This document shows positions 11,211-49,404 of a stretch of DNA of 64,000 nucleotides, piece by piece. The stretch is from Branchiostoma belcheri (taxonomy: Eukaryota; Chordata; Leptocardii; Amphioxiformes; Branchiostomatidae). Numbering within the stretch: position 1 is the stretch's first letter; every line of letters begins with the position of its first letter. Both the position numbers and the translations under genes were made by a program. The DNA lies in NCBI RefSeq assembly GCF_001625305.1, contig NW_017803876.1:632558-696557 (forward strand), written 5' to 3'. The notes below the pieces were generated by a model. That model saw only the letters and a program-made list of their open reading frames with translations. It did not search any database and was not told where the DNA came from.

Positions 11211-12655
11211 CAGAGGAACTAGTAACCCTGTAAATCTGACTGGATTTAAGATTGTATTGGTTTTTACAAGTCAAGTGTTTGCACTAATAATAATAATAAC
11301 TGTTCTTGGCTGTAAATTAGCAGTAGAAAACTCTAAACTACAATTGACAGACCAAATCAGTGTATGTCTCTGTACATTTCAGTCCATCTTGAGTTCGTTT
11401 GTCTCTTACTAAGTCTCTGAGATATTTCAGTACGTGAGACTCAAGTTTGATGTTGTAATTAAGATAAAGTTTATGGTCGTCGACAAAGCTACTAAGGAGA
11501 CCTTCACACACTAAACTAAACAGGATACTAGTACACAACAGCCAATTGTTATGTGTCTGCAGTACTTTGTAAAACAGAATGCAGACCCTTCTGTTGTTTG
11601 CACATGAAAACTGTATTGAGTAGTTTGAATGGTTAGACAGATCACCTGTGTATGAATCATTAAGGAATCATGTCATGTTCCAATCAGACCCATTGCGATT
11701 TGCAAACGATACATCATGTATTCTCTCAGCCCATTTTTCTCACACATTCCAGTGTTGATTATAGATGTGAGTTGACTGCTGATATAAGTTTTTACAGTGG
11801 GACCAAGATTTCAGAATGTAAATGTGCATGTATTGTGTATTTTTATGGCAAAGTGTAAGACTAGGACCAACAGACATGTCAGCATTGCTTCTCCTGTACA
11901 AGACTGGCCAGTTTTTTTTATAGCTCTTTGCTGAAGCTTCGGCGCTCTTGATATGCAAGCAGACATCCCAATGTTGACTACTCTTCAAAAAAGCTTCTCC
12001 CATCCTAAATGAACTTATGCTCTAACCTAGCTTAATGCAGGGATCACTGCAGTAAATTCAGGACTTTTAGACAGAAAGTTTGTGTTAGATGTAAAATGAG
12101 GAATACTCGATTCTACCCTACCAGGCTACTTAAAGCATCTCTCATGTAATACAAGTATTTATGAAGTGAACAGTGAAAATCTGATTGATTGCCAAGATTT
12201 CATGCATTTGATGTGTGTTACTCTAGTTGGCCATGTGATTTGAAGTAATGATGTGTCCAGTTAAATTTGGTGTGTCTCCTGATATAATGTTAACCCAAAA
12301 TAATTGTTCTATACATCCAGGAACAGTCAACTCTGGTCTTGGATGTAGTTACAGGTCCTCTGGTGATTTAGGATGACAGGGTCAGTTAGGTCAATCTTGA
12401 AGTGGCTACCTTTCAGTCACTTATAACAAGGAGGTTTCAATTAGTTGTTACTACATTCATTATGACCATATCTGTGAAATGTGGCCCAATGTATGTCTAT
12501 AATAGAAAAAGGTAAGAACTACTAAGAAGTCACCAGTGCTGCCCAATATGTTTTAATGCTAATGTTTTTGTGATTGCTCTGTGACAGAACACTTTGAGGA
12601 TAAAGTAAACTCTGTATATACATGTTAACAGCATTACTATTCTTGCCTCTGTACA
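11211..12655. other. SYNJ2BP 3' flank, no gene seen
   Basis: This is A/T-rich 3' UTR and intergenic DNA. I see no conserved coding segment or transposon with clear ends. The open frames are short and unlike any family I know. Confidence 0.5.
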
Positions 12656-12663
12656 CCTATGGC

Positions 12664-13138
12664 TAGAGCTGTGTACCTAAACAAATTTTAGGTACAGGTA
12701 CAGGTACAGGTACACAGGTTTAGGTACAGGTCCGGACCTGAACCTGTACCTGAACAATTCGACCAATTTATATGCTCTTCTGAACTCCTTCAATAACAAA
12801 AAAACATAAATAAANNNNNNNNNNNNNNNNNNNNCTCTTCTGAACTCCTTCAATAAACATAAATAAACTTGATAGTTAAGGTTTATTCTTTGTTTATGGC
12901 GAATGCTCAGATAAAATACAGGCAAAACTAAGATGTTTTTGTTTTCATGAACACACTGTCCTTACACAGGCACCCATTGTTAACCAGCTATTTAAACATT
13001 TGAGGTCACAAATAGGCATAAAATTGGTGTGAAATTGTTTAGGTACAGTACCGGTACTGAGGGATTAGGTATTTTGGACCTGTACCTAATCAATTTTTCC
13101 GGTACAGTATCGGTACTGCGTACCGGTACACAGCTCTA
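12664..13138. mobile_element. hAT-like MITE with 8-bp target duplication, interrupted by a gap
   Basis: Ends TAGAGCTGTGTACC and GGTACACAGCTCTA form an inverted repeat. The 8-bp CCTATGGC flanks both sides (12656-12663 and 13139-13146), as expected for hAT. The interior is rich in GGTACAGGTA/GGTACCGGTA units near both ends. The N run at 12815 lies inside it, and the sequence beside the gap is repeated on both sides. Confidence 0.85.
12815..12834. other. Assembly gap (20 N)
   Basis: A fixed-length run of N. The segment CTCTTCTGAACTCCTTCAAT occurs immediately before (from 12775) and immediately after it, suggesting overlapping contig ends that were not merged. Confidence 0.97.
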
Positions 13139-13414
13139 CCTATGGCTATGTGATAGCCCAGACTCAGCCCAGGCAAATGGGCTGTGTCAACTCTGTGCCA
13201 TATTTTGAAATTTGCCTGTTGAATTTGCTCATGCAATAAAAGCACCTTTCCCAGCTTTTAATCTCATTTGTCTAGTTGAAGTCCATTAATGTCTGACATA
13301 CATGTATGCTTGTTTGTTGTAAAATTATGCTATCGCGAGTGTCATTGATATGTGATCAATTGATTCTAGAAGAACTGTTTTGACATCCAGACAAAATGAA
13401 ATGGTAAGATGGAA

Positions 13415-13560
13415 TAATCTCCAAGCAGATCCTTATCGGTGGCAAAAGACAGTTTCCATTAGCCATAGGAGTTTAGCCATCATAGCTGTCAGTGGCGAGC
13501 TAAACTCCTATGGCTAATGGATACTGTCTTTTGCCACTGATAGGGATCTGCTTGGAGATT
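13415..13560. mobile_element. Foldback element (AATCTCCAAGCAGA family), intergenic
   Basis: Arms of about 62 bp, nearly perfect, are separated by a short loop around 13484-13498. It is flanked by AAGATGGAA (13406-13414) and AAGATGTAA (13561-13569), a 9-bp target duplication with one mismatch. Confidence 0.78.
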
Positions 13561-14357
13561 AAGATGTAACACTGTTTATATATGTACGAACATGTATGTT
13601 TGGAGAAAGTGTGAACATTTTTCGAGACCTGTTAGCGTTTCCCCCACTCCTGTTCTCAGTGAAACAGCTGAAAAATTGTAATTTGGACCCTGCCCAGACT
13701 AATAAAAGGCTTGTTTAAATCATTTAATTTCCAGGTTTAGTTGCCTAGGTTACCGAATCGATTAAGTCTTGAAAAAGCACCTTTATGTGCGTCATCAGGG
13801 CAACATGTGGCATGTCTCGAATGGGCTGGCATTTTTCTTTTCCTTTAAGGGCCCTTTAAGGTATAATGAAAAGGGCATATCAAAGGTTAATGTTAATTGG
13901 TTTCCCAGCAACTTCAGTGGCAAGGCTAAATACCAAACTGTTGCTTGGCATTGATTTTAAGATTAAAGTCGTTGCCCATGAGTTGTAGAGACACAACATG
14001 ATATTGAAATGGCACTATAAAAGGGTGTGGATTGCAAGTGGCTTGTGCCAGTTTTCTGGGCATGTCCTGAAATTTTGTGTTTTTGGTCAAAACAAATAAT
14101 GGGTATTTTTGTGGTTTTTGAAAATTACAACTCAATTTCCTTCACTACTTTCAAATTAGGTAAATTGTCTATGCTTTCTTAAGACGAAAAAGCGAAGAAA
14201 CGTAGCCTCTTGAAAATACATCACCATGAAAAAGTAATCCATCTTTCATGATTTCGAAACTGAAACCTTGGAAGTCTCGTCTGTTCTGCGTTTATGACGA
14301 GCGTCGCAAGACGGCGTTTTTGAGCAGCCGACGTGCACGCTGCATTGTGGGCCACAT

Positions 14358-14379
14358 CAAACATGGCGGCGTGTAGTTA
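14358..14379 (+). promoter_or_regulatory. YY1-type motif and possible 5-codon uORF upstream of SYMPK
   Basis: AAACATGGCGGCG fits the YY1 consensus (AANATGGCGGC), common just downstream of housekeeping start sites. It lies 100 bp upstream of the SYMPK start. If transcribed, its ATG would open a five-codon frame ending at the TAG at 14377-14379. Confidence 0.5.
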
Positions 14380-14461
14380 GAAATTTCGTGCGTTTCTGAA
14401 GAATCGACTCAAAATCATATCATTCCCGAGGACCGGTTAAAATTAGGAGGATTTATTCACG

Positions 14462-40863
<26,402 letters not shown>

Positions 40864-42517
40864 TGAGATATGAAAAGTCTACTACTGCACAATGATTTGC
40901 TGAATGGCCGAGAACTTAAGCCTGGTTAGCAAACCTATTTTTAGCTGCCGAGTCTCTTTTGTCATCTACGTAGGCAGCAAAAATAGGTTTGGGATCAAAA
41001 TAAGGCTATAAGCACTTGACAGATATATAGAGAGTCTAAGACATATGTAAAATAGGTTAGTATTAAACATAATTTTTACTTCGAAACTAAGTGTCAATCT
41101 GAGATGTTTGTCAAATTCTAAAACTCGGTGCTTTGGAGCACTGACAGTATGCCATTTGTGTTCAGAGGAGCATTTCAGTACATACAAAAATGTTCCATTG
41201 TCCTAAACTTTTGTCATTTTAAGTGGTCATAACAGTGACACTTATATCATTAAAAATGTTAAGTGAGCATTGATGTGTGCAAGCTTTTTTGTGTGTTTTG
41301 TTTGGCTTTTCTTTACTCAGGTACCCCACTATACATTTACAATGAATGTTTTTGAGAGATATCGGTATATTATGTGTACTGTATCTACCGGTATGGAATT
41401 CTCATTGGCAAGTCTTGATATCAGGCAAGACGAAACCATGTGGAAGCCAGTGGATTTTATATTTTGACTCAAAATGTTTCTACAAAAGTCACTCAACATA
41501 AAAACATGATTCTGGCAAGATTTTTCTAATTTTTAGGTAGACACTGATTTTTTTTTTTGTGATTTCTGTAACAAAAAGGGCTTGTTTTTATCAACACAAT
41601 TTTTGGCAGTATGATCTTACAAAACACTACAGGTATTGCCTTGGCATGCCTTAACTTACTTGGCAGTGGTGATAAAGTAATATTACATCAAAGTTGACAA
41701 CTTCAACAAAGAATTTTAACCAACACATGAACAGAATACTTTTTAGTGAATGAAAAGTTTCAGCAACTGACCCAAAAGTAGGAGTTTTTTGCGAAAAGGC
41801 CAACTGGAAACAAAGTCAACTGTATTTCTCTTTTTACACCGAAAAAGTGTAGGTCATAGGCCATGTCAGATAAGAAAGTTCAATGTGTTCTCTTCGATTA
41901 AATGTACCCATATAATCTACTGATATTTTGAAACCTTAAAAACAAAATATCTTCATGATTTTCCAAGATCATAGTTCAATGCAGCAGATGGTGTTCAGCT
42001 GTTCCTTATAAAACATGACCAGGTACGGTACTGTATATTCTTAAAGTAGGAAGAATGTGGCCTCCTTACTTGACACTTTACATCTTGAGATCTTTGCAGT
42101 GTTTGTGAATAAAATCTGTTGTAAACCAGTGGACAGTAACATGAAAAATTCTTTAAAAACAAATGAAGTGAATGCTACATTTTCTTTGTAGCTACACACA
42201 AAATCACCAACACGCTCTAAATTTTCTAAAATGTAAAAAAAACACAAAACAATGTTCTGCACACAATTTAGTGGTCCATCACATTCTGGTTGTCTCACAG
42301 TCTAAGCCTACATTCATACTAGGCTTGCAGTCAATCATTCTAACAATTCCTATCTGACAAGCCTTCTAATACCAAAGTCTTGTACAAGCATATACATACA
42401 TACATACAGAAAGGGTAAGAATTTGATATGTACATAAAAACTCCAAACTAAACTGATCTATTTCTTGTTATCCAGCCAGGATGTACAAAATAGTCTTGTG
42501 GGTTTGTCCCACAGTTC
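40864..42517. other. Convergent 3' flanks of SYMPK and C19orf47
   Basis: The stop codons of SYMPK (plus) and C19orf47 (minus) face each other 1654 bp apart. A plus-strand AATAAAA is at about 42108. No coding segment is recognisable. The start of the region (40918-40995) holds a CCTGGTTAGCAAACC hairpin-family repeat with arms AAACCTATTTTTAGCTGCC and GGCAGCAAAAATAGGTTT. Confidence 0.6.
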
Positions 42518-45500
42518 TCAGATCTTCCCCAATCTCGCAAACACACTCCCGCCCCCGATAGCCTTCTTCCCTACGTCTTCTCCTGAGTCTTCGTAACTAA
42601 ATATCCCTGAGCTGCTGACTTTTGCCACAGAGACCGACCCCTTCCCTTTCTTCCCTGGAGACGTAACAGCCTTCTTCACGCCCGAGGTTTTCCTCACGGC
42701 TGACAGTTTGGCGGAAACGTCGTCAGATACAGAGTCACTGGACGAAGCCTCCATTTTCTTCACATTTGTTGTTGCTTTCTCAGTTCTCTTCTGCCCGAGA
42801 CGGGCCAACACGCTGGGTTTAGCAGTGCCCGTTGTGGAGTCCACCTTTTCAGGACCCAGTCTTTTCCTGATGCCCTTCTCGGCGGTCTGCGGCCCGAGTC
42901 TGTCGTGGACACTTTTCTTGCCCGTTGCAGGAGCCGAGGGAGCAGCAGCAAGAGCCTTGACAGCACTGGGGCTTTGCTTCAGGACACCCTGGTATTCTAG
43001 TGCTGGTTCTGCTTCTGACTGGCTGCCCAGGCGACTGAACACTCCTGTGGCCTGGGAAGGTACAACAGTAATTTGTATTTCATGTTAATAATGTTCAATA
43101 TTGTAATCTGTTTTGTATTTAATATTGCAATCTATATGTATATTGTAATGTTTTGGGAGGACAACGTATAAAGGTGTCAATGCACCTGTTTTGTCCTCCC
43201 TTCCACACTTGTGGTAAATTCAAATAAACAAGTAAAAACACATGAGTACAGACAGACAGTGACTCATAAAAAGCTATACAGTGAATGCATTCAAGCTTGG
43301 TTTTACCTATCCAAAAGGGTAATCTGGCTTGAGCCATTGGTGCTACAACATTAGTCTTAATAGTTAAAAGTTAGCAGACTTGTGAACTGAGATACCCGTA
43401 CGATCTCTGTGAAATAAACGCTGTCTCTGAAATGTTACAGTCTCTTTGTCTTACCTTTGGTTTTGAAGCGTCTCCTGAACCGTCCCCTCCTAGTCTGTCA
43501 AACACAGATGACCCCTTCTTGCCTGATAAACATAAGAGAAAAATCAAATGATGAACCTCGTGGAAAGCAAGTTTCTTTTGTCAGTGCCACAAGTACACTG
43601 GATAATATATTCATTAAAGTCAATTGAAGAAATTGACAACAATCTCTTCTCCACCTTGTTATAGGACCAACTCATTCTACTATCTTTTACAGGAAAACTA
43701 TCTTGTAGATAAATGTACTGCCTCCCTCAACCTTACTGTTCTGTTTCAGGACCTGTGTGGTACGTGTAATATGTAACTGACCTCCCACAGTAACTCCATC
43801 TCACAATCCTTTTAGACCAGGTTCATTAGGCTTAGTACAACAGCCATCATGAATAATTATTGGAATAAGTATGGCTTGTTGTCAGTGCTAAAACCTGGCT
43901 ACTCCCTACAGGCGTCCGTGTCGCAATGATTAGAGCGTTGGACTCGGAACCAATGTGTCCAAGGTTCGATACTATCCATGCCCCGACGTTGTGCCCTTGG
44001 GAAAGGCACTGTACACGACTTCCCTTCCTGTACGATGGAGTGATGCCCATCAACTTTATTTGGCAAGCCTCTTTGGCTAGCCTGTCAAAAATACACTATG
44101 GATTTGGTGCGTTGATGTGCCAGCATCTGCACATTTGCCACCAAGGCCACACCAATTTAATTTCTTGGTTAACGGATTTTTGTAGAAAAATAATGGAGCG
44201 GGCAGGCGAAAAAAATAAAAACAGGCCTAGGCATCCTATAAGGCCACACCAAGTAAATTTTATGGATGACGTCCGCGCGCGCATTGATTTTGGCCTGTTC
44301 CTAGAAAAAAAAACAAGAAATTCCGCTTCCTGTAACTATGGTCAACTATGACGAAAGAGTCACGACAGTGCCGCAAATAGGTTTGTACGGACCAAAGCTT
44401 AATTTATGAAGCATCAAGCAAGGAAATCATGACTTCCATTAGGAATTTAGTTTGGTACATGCTGCCACATGTGAAGAAACTTGCTGACCGCTCCATCTAT
44501 CTCCCCAAAGCAAAAGACGACAACTGCTGTTCCACCTGATTTATTGCTGTTTTGATGATGAATAAAAGACGTCTTGCTTGTTACACTGTGTCACCTCATT
44601 CAATTTGTGTCCTAACATTTGTCGTCTCTTAGTATATTTCTAATCTAGGCATCTTGTTTTTTAGGGCCCTTCTTGTTTTTTTTTCGCCCTCTCGCATTAG
44701 ATTTAGGGTCTCCAAAGGACGTCATCCATAAAATTTACTTGGTGTGGCCTAATGACCCAAAATGGTATGATAGGAGCCATAAAGTCAACACACCAGGCTG
44801 GTTCAAAATTTAAACAATGAATTTTGAACTTTTAATGATACTACTGCATTGAAAGATGGAATGACTGTAACAAGTAGTAAGAAAAGGACTGTTTTCAACT
44901 CTTCAGGGCAAAATTTGAGCATTTTGCAGTTGATTCTGAATTTTTATTTTTATTTGCAAATCAGAAAAAAATGAAGCGGCGAATCCGTTAACCAAGAAAT
45001 TAAATTGGTGTGGCCCAAGAGCTGTAAAATTTACTATTATTTCCTGCAGAGTGCAATACTCACCAGCTGGCATCTTGTCCGGCATGCGGACGATGATGGT
45101 CTGTGCCCCGTCCTCCGGCATAGCCACGCGGCGGGGCTTCTTCATCCCTCCCACCACCTCCTCCTCCTCCAGGTCTGTCACAATCGTTCTCTTCATACCT
45201 GCAGCGGGAGACAATAGAGTTGGGGTCACATACAGTAAGCTGTCACACAGGGCTCTCCCCAAGCAATGATGCAAGGTTGCTCCCACTCTCCCCAAAATCT
45301 TAATACCTGTGAGTGTCACAACATGTTCAAGTTCAGGGTTTCTCTTAGTATTTTCATGCAAATTGCCTGATTTTTCATCAACCGATCAGGGAGCTCTTCA
45401 GAACTTCTGGAGAGACCCCTGGCTGTCTCATTTTATAGTGGTCAACATATTAGACTGAGTACAGGTCATTTTCTTAGATGTGAGCATTCTAATGACAATT

Positions 45501-48500
45501 TTTGTCAAAACATGCCCAAATCTATGACCCTAGGGGATAGGATCTGGGTAACAAACCTGCATATCAGCAGGTCTTTCCTGATCAAAATCAGTTACCTACA
45601 AGTAGATCTAAAGGGCATGACTCCCAATTACTCATTCTACAACACATGAAAAACAGACATTTTTATGTGCAAAATGACAGAAGAGAACACACACAAATTC
45701 TGCATTGTCAAGATACTGTATTTGGGAAAATAATCTAGACGACAGCAATTTAGTGAAACACACACACTGCAAAGGCACACAGTATCTTCTGTAACTGTTA
45801 GTGACATAACTGGGAGCTTCAGGGCTTACTTGTGATACCACCATCTAGGGACATCCTATAGGGGGAGTTGCTGGGAGAATCCCTGAGGTAGTGGCCAACC
45901 ATCCTGCTTGCCGCTGTAAGAGTGGGACAGTGCTGCATTGGCAACTGGCTAGGAAACTATACATGACACACAAGAGCAGCTACACCAACATAAGAGTTGA
46001 GAAATGCTCACAGGAAATTCAAACTCTACGACTGGATAAATTACAGAGTAGCTGAGTTTGAATTTCCTATATGAGTATTGTTTACCTGGATGTCTAACCT
46101 TCATCAACTGAGTTGAGAAATGGCCTGAATCTTAACTAAAGGTACAACTCCAGTTACAAGTGTACACTCACATATATAATATTTACATGTCTATAGAAAA
46201 GAAATTTAGTCCACTCACTGAGATGTACACTATACATTCAATGCACACACATTATTTAGGTGCCTGATGTGAGACCACAAGTGTTCTAGAAACAATAGCA
46301 TGAAACATAGGGTGTTGGAGAAGTGCACAAGCAAGAAGTAAAAAAGTTGTGTTGATTTCCATTTCCCTGAATGAACACATGTTACCAACCGTTCCAGGTT
46401 ACCATAGTAGAAGGTAGAGTAAAAGCAGAGCCTACGTGTTCCGGCAGGTTTTCTCCGTGGGGGGTCCTGCGGCCCTACAGACACCTGCAGCACCTTGTCT
46501 CTCTGTTCCTGAGGAAACAAACATGGCTGAGCCTGGAGCAAACGGGCAAACAAACAAGTCAGTGCCTTACTCAGACTTAGTCAGCGCCTCTCCACATCTC
46601 ACCCTGTACCAGTGTGAGTAGATGCTAAATATCAACATGTGGCAAAATCAACTTTGCTGCATTTGCATAATCCTGTGTTTGTCATTTGTTTTTGTACTAC
46701 TAGTACCTAGTCTTACACAGTTACAGCATGTAGGGAGACAGTATAGGCTGTCCCTTTACCAACCAACAGGATCTAACTAAAATGTAGTTTTGAACAGGTG
46801 CGTTATGCCAAAGTCTAGTAACGTTACATACCAGAATTCTGGTGTAAAGACCATCAGTATAAATTAGATACACATACTATTTCATCAAATTGCTGCTTGA
46901 AGCTGTACATGTACTTTCCCTACAAGTGAGACAAACCCCTATGATTATAATTTACGGATTATGGTTATGAATTTTGTATGGCACCGTAAGACTTCAATCA
47001 AGTAACCTCAATCTTGTTTTTTTTTTAAATTTTGTCTGACCCTGACCTCTTCCCTCATCACCTCAATGAAAAGTGGCCATTTCGAGTATTCCATGAACAA
47101 ACAAAGGCACTAAGAAAAAAAAACTTACCTGCTGTGCGACAGTTTTTGCGTGTTTGAGGATGGCTATGACGTCCCCGACCACCATGATCCCCATGTCGTT
47201 CAGGATCTCCTTGCTGAGATCCAGCAGCATGGTCTTCTGGATCCGGTTGTCTGCGAAGGTGACGGCGTAACTCGCAGCCGGTCCGGCCGGGATCCCGGCC
47301 TCCATGAAGAACTTGATCCACGTCGAGGTTTCTAACCAGGTAACGGAAGAGAAGTAGCTTTAGTTAATTTTTATAACAACACCAACAGTCTGTGGTTGAC
47401 TCTAAAACAGTCAACGGGTTCAAATCACGGTTAGACAGGCATTGGGAGAGTATGAAGTACAGCACATGAGTATCGTTCGTGACCAGGATTACTACAGGCA
47501 AGGACATTATACATGTACATGTCCTTGCTACAGGCAAGCCTTCTCATCCCAAAGATGGTATCATAAGGTATTAAGTTTATATCATACTATAGCATAATGT
47601 AAACTTGCATTTTAACGTTGTTAAATTTAAATTAAAATTTTAAGTAGTGTTAGAGAAGTAGCTTTGGTCAAACATTTTAAGCACGGACAAGTTCTACATC
47701 ATACATGTATTTCCATTTTAACGATTATTGACAAAAAAAAAATACTGCTGAATTTGTTTGAACTTGAAGAATGATTCTTAGCCTGGGTACCATCCGGACT
47801 TTCACTACGCAACGCTCGAAAAAATCACGTTTTTTTCGAGCGTTGCGTAGCGAAAATCCGGATGGTACCCAGGCTAGTAAGTTCTACATGAGCTTCACAA
47901 ATTGTCTGCTCAAAGTGTTTGATTGCGACTTTGTAGCATGATGGCCTCTAATCTCGACTACTTAGTACTTCCTTCAAATCCTTGCTAAATATTTGCTATG
48001 GTTGTTAACAATCTCACTAAAAAACATGATTTCTACTGGTAAATGCTGCATATTAATCTATACACATAAAAGTTTGAAAATATAAAATCTAAGCAAATAA
48101 TAGGTTGCGAATATTTTACACATGATGACATGATGTTCTCCATGCGGCATGTCTAACGTCTCATATTCATGCATATGGTGGTCGAAGTGTCATCCGGATT
48201 TAGTCATACTGGGTGAAGCAAGAAGCACCACCAAGCTTCAGCTCAGTGGCTCCCTCCCTCTTGAAAGTCACGAGGACGTTAAGTGTTTTAGCTATTTCTT
48301 TTTAGTAATCACAATAGACTCGTTCTCCTGCCTTGTGAAGAATATAATCTATGCATAATATCTGATATGTTCAGACAGTAGTTCTCGTCGCCTGCAGACA
48401 GCTGTGTAACAGAGGTATGCCGGATCGCGACCATGCACAACACAAGGCAAACATCGCTGTAAAATCAGGGCTGTTTCAGGCAGCACGTTAGGGTCCCTTT

Positions 48501-48638
48501 TCCGAAAACTATGCCAATTTAATCCTTGATAACTGGGGTAACGGTTACAGATTGTCTGAACAGCGTAAATGGGTTAACGGGGGAGTAACAGAGATGAAAA
48601 CTTGGATATGTAACAAACTTACCAGACTGCGACGCCAT
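42518..48638 (-). CDS. C19orf47: C19orf47 orthologue, SAM-domain nuclear protein with repeated RLG motifs
   Basis: Seven exons on the minus strand: 48623-48638, 47129-47331, 46436-46508, 45830-45913, 45064-45198, 43455-43522 and 42518-43051 (370 aa, all phases agree). Residues about 6-73 form the SAM-like domain: WIKFFMEAGIPAGPAASYAV, DNRIQKTMLLDLSKEILNDM and VVGDVIAILKHAK, nearly identical to human C19orf47. Then come an SRMVGHYLRDSPSNSPYRMS segment and a basic KKPRRVAMPEDGAQTIIVRM segment. The C-terminal half carries six short repeats of the form V-x-x-R-L-G: 177-182, 197-202, 241-246, 254-259, 274-279 and 363-368. The biochemical role of the family is not established. Human is 422 aa, so this copy is somewhat shorter. 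Confidence 0.9.
43080..43235 (+). mobile_element. Retroelement 3' end with AAATAAAC tail in C19orf47 intron 6
   Basis: It shares TTGTATTTAATATTGCAATC, AAAGGTGTCAATGCACCTGT, CCTCCCTTCCAC and GTGGTAAATTCAAATAAACA with 24480-24645. The GGAGG/CCTCC flanks form a hairpin. Confidence 0.6.
43905..44045 (+). mobile_element. tRNA-derived SINE
   Basis: GTCGCAATGATTAGAGCGTT is an A-box-like segment and AAGGTTCGATAC a B-box. The shared SINE body follows (GACGTTGTGCCCTTGGGAAA, GGCACTGTACACGACTT). It is not a functional tRNA because no acceptor stem closes around it. Confidence 0.75.
44145..45015. mobile_element. Harbinger-like MITE, family B, copy 2, interrupted by another MITE
   Basis: Ends GGCCACACCAATTTAATTTC and their complement at 44995-45015; flanked by CAA on both sides. 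The element matches the reverse of the copy at 49085 once the insert 44242-44749 is removed. It lies in C19orf47 intron 5, ending 48 bp before exon 5. Confidence 0.85.
44242..44749. mobile_element. Harbinger-like MITE, family C, nested in family B copy
   Basis: Ends GGCCACACCAAGTAAATTTT then ATGGATGACGTCC, with matching complement at 44717-44749. TAA duplicates flank it. It splits the host MITE at a site that is intact in the 49085 copy. It shares only the first ten bases of its end with family B, and the GGATGAC-TCC and GCGCGC features with family A. Confidence 0.87.
47332..48622. other. C19orf47 intron 1
   Basis: Non-coding. It contains the hairpin at 47779-47876. The remaining sequence shows no recognisable gene. 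Confidence 0.6.
47779..47876. mobile_element. Snap-back hairpin TAGCCTGGGTACC in C19orf47 intron 1
   Basis: Arms of about 46 bp (TAGCCTGGGTACCATCCGGA, TACGCAACGCTCGAAAAAA) are near-perfect inverted repeats around a 5-base loop. A 41-bp miniature (TAGCCTGGGTAAC...GTTACCCAGGCTA) is at 57954-57994. Confidence 0.8.
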
Positions 48639-48749
48639 GTTAGTCCCAAACCAGGATGCGTCCGCTCTCGCTCAATCTCGCGAGGCTTTGTTGTGGACTA
48701 TTCCAAAGTCCCTTAGAGACAGGGGGACACATCCTATGTGTGTATTCAG

Positions 48750-48887
48750 TACTCTCCAAGCAGAGGTTTGGGTTTTGGCTTATTCTTTGGCATTTTCTAA
48801 GGCTTTTTATTGGGCATTCTTTTTTGCACTGATATATTTTTTTTTCGCCAAAAAAATTAGCCAAAACCCAAACCTCTGCTTGGAGAA
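48750..48887. mobile_element. Foldback element (CTCCAAGCAGA family) upstream of C19orf47
   Basis: Arms contain CTCTCCAAGCAGAGGTTTGG and GGTTTTGGCT. They are flanked by an 11-bp TGTGTATTCAG at 48739-48749 and 48888-48898. It lies about 110 bp upstream of the C19orf47 start codon. Confidence 0.82.
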
Positions 48888-49084
48888 TGTGTATTCAGGA
48901 AAAAGTCTTTCAGCACCAAGGACAAAGTAAAGTTTTGTCGTAACGTTACCTGTAATTTGGCGAGGCTGAAGATATGCGGAATAATATTTTCATACGTGAC
49001 ACCTTGCAATTCACCAAATGCTCTTGCTTTGAAAATTCTGTCCCATGTAATTATCAGGTCATGTATTTTGCAAATCTTACCTAA

Positions 49085-49404
49085 GGCCACACCAATTTAA
49101 TTTCTTGGTTAACGGATTCGCCCGCATCATTTTTTTCTAATTTGCAAATAAAAATGAACAGTTGAAAACAGTCCTTTTCATCCTATTTGTTACAGTTATT
49201 CCATCTTCCAATGCAATGGTGTCATTAAAAGTTCAAAATTCATTGTTTAAATTTTGAACCAGCCTGGTGTGTTGACTTCATGGCTCCTATAGTACCATTT
49301 TGGACCATAATAGGATGCCTAGGCCTGTTTTTATTTTTTTCGCCCGCCCGCTCCATTATTTTTCTAGAAAAATCCGTTAACCAAGAAATTAAATTGGTGT
49401 GGCC
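49085..49404. mobile_element. Harbinger-like MITE, family B, copy 3
   Basis: Ends GGCCACACCAATTTAATTTC and complement, with TAA on both sides (49082-49084 and 49405-49407). The uninterrupted interior serves as the empty-site reference for the nested copy at 44145. Confidence 0.87.

Larger units (their letters stand above)
13147..14461. other. Intergenic region and SYMPK upstream sequence
   Basis: It contains the foldback element at 13415-13560 and, in its last about 200 bp, the GC-richer SYMPK promoter and 5' UTR. No further gene is seen. Confidence 0.5.

Noticed and set aside
43911..43985. Functional tRNA gene
   Set aside because: A- and B-box-like words are present but the segment lacks a closed cloverleaf and continues into the SINE body.
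48637..48930. Plus-strand 97-codon frame upstream of C19orf47
   Set aside because: It is produced by the palindromic foldback element at 48750 and antisense to the first exon.
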